64,000 bases of DNA from NCBI GenBank assembly GCA_037389465.1, contig JAZARR010000074.1, positions 1,054,001-1,118,000 of the forward strand, in the 5' to 3' direction. This DNA comes from Baylisascaris procyonis. Lineage: Eukaryota > Nematoda > Chromadorea > Rhabditida > Ascarididae. Positions 61,715 to 64,000 of this stretch are shown here, in pieces (position 1 is the stretch's first letter; each line of letters begins with the position of its first letter). Under the pieces are notes generated by a model. It made no database searches. It had not been told where the DNA came from and saw only the letters and a list, made by a program, of their open reading frames with translations. Position numbers and translations under genes: made by a program.

Positions 61715-61769
<55 letters not shown>
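61715..61769. repeat. TA microsatellite
   Basis: About 27 uninterrupted TA units. Confidence 0.95.
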
Positions 61770-61772
<3 letters not shown>

Positions 61773-62098
61773 AATCGCTTGCTACAAGTGTAGCGTGTAG
61801 GCAGCATGAAAGTTATGCAGCGATTGTGGTTTCAATCTGCAAACAATTCGGTTGGATACACTGCATAGTAGTGGTCAGGTCATGTGCGGTCGAGGTCATC
61901 GACTGCAGTAAATGGCCTTGCTTCCTTCGTTTTATTGTTTATGATAATTCAAACATTATGTTTTCTGATTGTCTATCGGCTGTAGTCAGTTGCATTAAGG
62001 AATTAATTTAGTACTAGGTGATTTGAGTTAGAATAGTTTTACGATTTATGCCATTCTGGATGACATTTCCATCGCTCAGTAAGTTCGTTTTGCTGCAG

Positions 62099-62154
62099 GT
62101 GCCAGAGGCTCTGGGAGCGGAACACTTAGTCACCAATATTCTTCCTTTATGGAA
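62099..62154 (+). CDS. Candidate internal exon, HEAT-like
   Basis: A 56-base exon between TGCTGCAG and GTAAGA encodes VPEALGAEHLVTNILPLW plus two bases. The pattern ALG.E.L...ILPLL resembles a HEAT helix pair such as those of SCY1-like proteins, but the stretch is too short to assign. No convincing partner exon is seen; an acceptor TTTTCAG at 62525 would give only 8 more codons. Confidence 0.25.
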
Positions 62155-63761
62155 GTAAGAGTTTTTGAAATTTTTCTAAAATCTCTTATCCCTCGCTCGA
62201 GAGAGAAGTTAATCGTCGATTCGACGATATTCGAAATCGCTGAACTGAAGAACGTCATTCTGAACAATCATGGAAATCAATGGTATTTCTGGGACTTTTT
62301 TGACAGTGAGATAGCGTGAAAACAACTGCTCAAAACTAAATTTCTTTAGAGCCTATTTTTTCATTTTTCAATTTTCATTTCGTTCGAAAATTGGTATGCG
62401 GTATATTTCTATGTTTATATGTGAAAGTCGTAGTTTAAGGCGAGTTTGGTCAAACTTCACTGCTTCTTGTAGGTTGGAATGAGCGCTTAAATGCTTCCCT
62501 TGTAGTATTTATCTGGTATTTTCAGGGCCGCGGGAGTACCGAATAGCTGACAGGATAACGGGATCGGGTGGAAGAAGCGGTCAGGAAGGTTACGTCCGAG
62601 GGCTGTCTAAAAGGAAAGATACACCAAATGTGCATAAAACGAAGTTATGATGCTTTCTATAGTTGTTTTCTACTTATTTGGTTCTCTATTCGTTTCTCTG
62701 CATATTTTTCTACTTTTTTCTGCATTTTTGCATGAGTCGTACATTTTCGCATCTTGTGTTTTTCTGTGAAACTCCTCGTGTTTTCGTTGTTTCGTTTTTA
62801 TGACTGCTGCAGCATGCCATTGCTTCACTTGTTAATTTGTTGTACGAACTGTGTGACTGCTATTATGCTTGCTTTTGCCGCTCTCGGTACCTCAGCAGGG
62901 GGTTTCTTTCATGAGTAGGCCAAGGGGTGATTTCGGGTCGGAATAGCTGAACCGAGAGTAAGGCTGATTAAAGCTTTGACTCTGTTGTGCTGGCACGTTA
63001 CTAAGCCGACTGAAGTTGCTGGCCCTGACCGTGTGAAGTCAAGGCGAGTAGACTGTAACAGGCGTAATCCAGTAGCGGAAAATTAAGCATATCTATTTTT
63101 TCTCACTATAATCATTGGTTGGATATCACAGCAAAGACTCGATTCGTTTTAATGACAGTGAGTTATTGAAAAACATATTAACGAAACGGAGAAAGTTGAG
63201 ATTGGAAGCGATAATTACTCCCGTACATAATATCAGCAGCAGTTTCGTACTAGACGGAAGGTTCCAACCTGCCGTAGGCGTGTGACGTATTTTAGCTGGA
63301 TCCACCGATGCATTTTAACAGTTTTGATCACATATTCAAATTGCACTAACGGTACGGTGCGCGCATCGTCTACCTGCATGATGGACATTCGTCGGACTAT
63401 TGTTTCATGTAACAGATGTATGTCTGAGCCGTAGAGTACAGTGTTCCAAAGATGACATGACAGTAAGCAACGAAAGCATTCGGACAATTTTTTGAGTGAG
63501 TGCCTCGCAAGGCGCGGAGAATACGGTTCTCAACTTAATAGATATCTGCGAAACTTCAATATAGTGAACTCGGCCATCTGAAGTCGATAATCATATGAAC
63601 ATCCAAGCCGTTCATCACATCACTTCTAGGAACATCGAGACCATATGTGAACGTGGAGGATGATTTCGACCGAAAAATTCACATCTAAGATAAACCATTT
63701 CTCGGTGAGTATATCAAGCAGTCACAAGTGGCACCATTATTCAAGTGAAATATAAATGTAA

Positions 63762-63767
<6 letters not shown>
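62155..63767. other. Stretch with possible decayed retroelement
   Basis: The segment 62890-63080 is more GC-rich and less AT-biased than its surroundings. The minus strand at 63487-63233 contains NTVLYGSDIHLLHETIVRRM, loosely like the LLYGSETWTLYRKGIKRL block of the RTE at 19888-21240. It may be an old LINE relic. No gene is supported. Confidence 0.25.
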
Positions 63768-63856
<89 letters not shown>

Positions 63857-63862
63857 TTCATA
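63768..63862. repeat. TA then TTTA microsatellite
   Basis: A TA tract of about 15 units passes into about 16 TTTA units, matching the motif at 13664-13728. Confidence 0.95.
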
Positions 63863-64000
63863 TATATTAGCATCAATATTAATATTAATTTATCGACATT
63901 TGAATGTTTAAATATCGAATTAAACGTTTTAATTTGTGAAGGCATAAATATGTGGGTAAAGAAAAACATTTACTTGTTTCATCTTTTGAATCTTTGTTCA

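Overview
The window looks like nuclear DNA of a nematode. It is AT-rich, its introns run from about 0.1 to 2.4 kb with TTTCAG-type acceptors, several genes have a splice acceptor a few bases before the start codon (as expected for spliced-leader trans-splicing), and it carries decayed RTE- and CR1-type LINEs and long TA, TATAAA and TTTA microsatellites. The long introns and base composition fit an ascarid-like parasite better than Caenorhabditis, but that placement is inference.

Four genes were rebuilt exon by exon and recognised from conserved protein sequence. (1) 439-1381 (+): the last two visible coding exons of polynucleotide kinase 3'-phosphatase. (2) 2727-10363 (-): a complete 14-exon ATP-dependent 6-phosphofructokinase of 798 residues, with one GC-AG intron and a CR1-like LINE fragment in intron 11; it is convergent with PNKP. 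(3) 33164-34568 (+): a complete two-exon PI-PLC X-domain protein. (4) 44882-53502 (+): a complete 8-exon RP2/XRP2 homologue of 341 residues (TBCC domain plus NDK-like tail).

Between them lie genes I could assemble with consistent splice phases but not name: a type I membrane protein (11434-15842, -); an intracellular protein (18076-19723, -) whose upstream intron seems to hold a dead RTE retrotransposon (19888-21240, +); a signal-peptide protein of 229 residues (24373-26755, -); a short Lys/Ser-rich membrane protein (29772-30050, +); and a disordered protein whose stop codon sits inside an AATAAA (41936-43583, +). Weaker single-exon candidates are listed with low confidence.

The stretches 30.1-33.1, 34.6-41.9 and 56.7-64 kb are gene-poor. 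They hold two structured elements (a miRNA-like hairpin at 36041-36102 and a diverged 49-bp direct repeat at 57841-58011) and simple repeats. A further hairpin lies in RP2 intron 2 (47117-47168). No CRISPR array, operon-like gene system, tRNA or rRNA was seen. The genes look like unrelated neighbours (DNA repair, glycolysis, phospholipid signalling, ARL3/ciliary trafficking) rather than one pathway.
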